Source: Prunella strophiata (Eukaryota > Chordata > Aves > Passeriformes > Prunellidae). Taken from it: a stretch of DNA of 64,000 nt. The position numbers were made by a program, and so were the translations under genes. The stretch lies in NCBI GenBank assembly GCA_036583965.1, contig JAZBQD010000014.1, positions 45,565,490 to 45,629,489 of the forward strand, written 5' to 3'. Below are positions 63,037-64,000 of the stretch, in pieces. A model generated the notes under the pieces. The model worked only from the letters and a program-made list of their open reading frames with translations. It was not told the origin of the DNA and did not search any database. Positions within the stretch are counted from its first letter, which is position 1; each line of letters starts with the position of its first letter.

Positions 63037-64000
63037 TCAGGGAATGTTTTCTGTCTAGAAAGATTTTTTTTTTTTGCTAAATAGATGAAACAGCAGGTAT
63101 ATTCTTGATACTAAATCAGGTAACCCTTCTTAGATAATAGTAATTAAAATACTAAAACCAACAGAATGTTTTTGTGCTCCATTTTAGCTTCATGTGAAGA
63201 CAAATCAAAAGAAACAAACAAAGCTTTTCAATAGAAACAAACTTAGGGAGAAGGTTCAGGGGGGCAAATAAAAAGCAAGATCTATGGGATAACGTCCACA
63301 TTAATGATAGCCAGGATCCAAAAGTACTGGGAATAACTCTTGAGGAACAAGCCTTTCTCAGTCATAGTCAGTTCTCAACTATCCATTAAAAAAACCCAAA
63401 AACTTGGATAATCCATAATCTAATCGGGATAATCTGCTCAAATTCCCCATTCATTCATTCCAGCTTCCTCACAACAAAATCTAGGTATTAAAAAGGGCAG
63501 TGAACAGAACCTACAGAGAGAACACTAAGATACAAGAGGGGTAGGTATTTTTGCCTTTTGACTCCATGCTGAGTGAAAGCATCCCATTTTCAGATCCAAG
63601 AAAAATTTTGAAGTTCTACATACATGTTTTTTCAGCACTGCATGTAAAATATTATTCCCCTGTAACTGAGTTGTTTCTGCATGGAATGTGCTTGATGATT
63701 ACCTTACAACAGTACTAAGAGAATTTCAAAGTGATGCTAACTTACTGCCATAATCTAGTCTCACATCCTACAAATCCCACAGCTTCAGTCCCTGAGCTCA
63801 AATTACTGTTGAACTATAGCATATAGTTCAAAGAGTACAGGGGTTTTTTTAATTAAAAAAATAAAATATGGAGAACCTTTTGTTTCAATGTTCTAATGCA
63901 GTGTCAAAAGGTCACAATAAAATACAGTGCTGTATTTTTAGTTTACCTGATTAATATAAGGTTATAAAAAAATAATGCAAATGACCTCCAAACAATATCT
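63037..64000. other. unique noncoding sequence to the window end
   Basis: No gene, RNA or named repeat is recognised. Confidence 0.5.

Noticed and set aside
1..64000. IMMP2L exons on the - strand
   Set aside because: None of the - strand frames resembles the mitochondrial inner-membrane peptidase subunit, so the nesting is inferred from synteny alone.
1..64000. CRISPR arrays, prophage, operons, rRNA, functional tRNA or miRNA hairpins
   Set aside because: Nothing with the required structure was seen. The only tRNA-like sequence is the degraded SINE head at about 54950-55030.

Overview
The window looks like nuclear DNA from a bird. It is AT-rich and repeat-poor. Its recognisable interspersed repeats are almost all CR1 LINE fragments with the avian 3' tail (runs of TTCTATGATTCT type), plus one candidate tRNA-Ile-derived SINE carrying a CR1-type tail. 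SINEs of that kind are known from songbirds, so a passerine is my best guess, but this is inference. No bacterial operons, CRISPR arrays, rRNA genes or functional tRNA genes were seen.

The only protein-coding gene I can support is LRRN3 (leucine-rich repeat neuronal protein 3) on the + strand. Its 708-codon reading frame lies in one exon at 42210-44336. A CpG-rich, TATA-less promoter segment at about 13075-13480 leads into a predicted noncoding first exon that ends at a good splice donor (13705/13706). A good acceptor (41858/41859) precedes the coding exon. The gene would then span about 31-32 kb with one large 5' intron. A 56-bp segment at 15917-15972 has both splice signals and may be a small extra 5' UTR exon. 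In vertebrates LRRN3 sits inside a large intron of IMMP2L on the opposite strand, so the whole window is probably IMMP2L intron read on the - strand; I saw no IMMP2L exon.

Layout: 1-13000 is unique AT-rich sequence with A-tracts. 13000-13705 is the promoter and first exon. 13706-41858 is the LRRN3 intron, with CR1 3' tails near 21.3, 23.9 and 39.0 kb and a near-identical 0.9-kb direct duplication (33221-34120 and 34255-35162). 41859-44336 is the coding exon, with two upstream reading frames abutting as TAA/ATG. 44337 to about 44910 is 3' UTR. 44.9-53.4 kb is unique sequence. 53.4-56.1 kb is a repeat cluster: CR1 (+), SINE (-), a CR1 reverse transcriptase piece (-), and an unclassified GC-richer segment. 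57.2 kb holds a CR1 tail, and 62.1-63.0 kb the best-preserved CR1. The remainder shows nothing I recognise.

I found no convincing new biological system. The items most worth a second look are the 0.9-kb duplication (real and recent, or an assembly false duplication), the uORF-loaded 5' leader of LRRN3, the candidate small exon, and the SINE.
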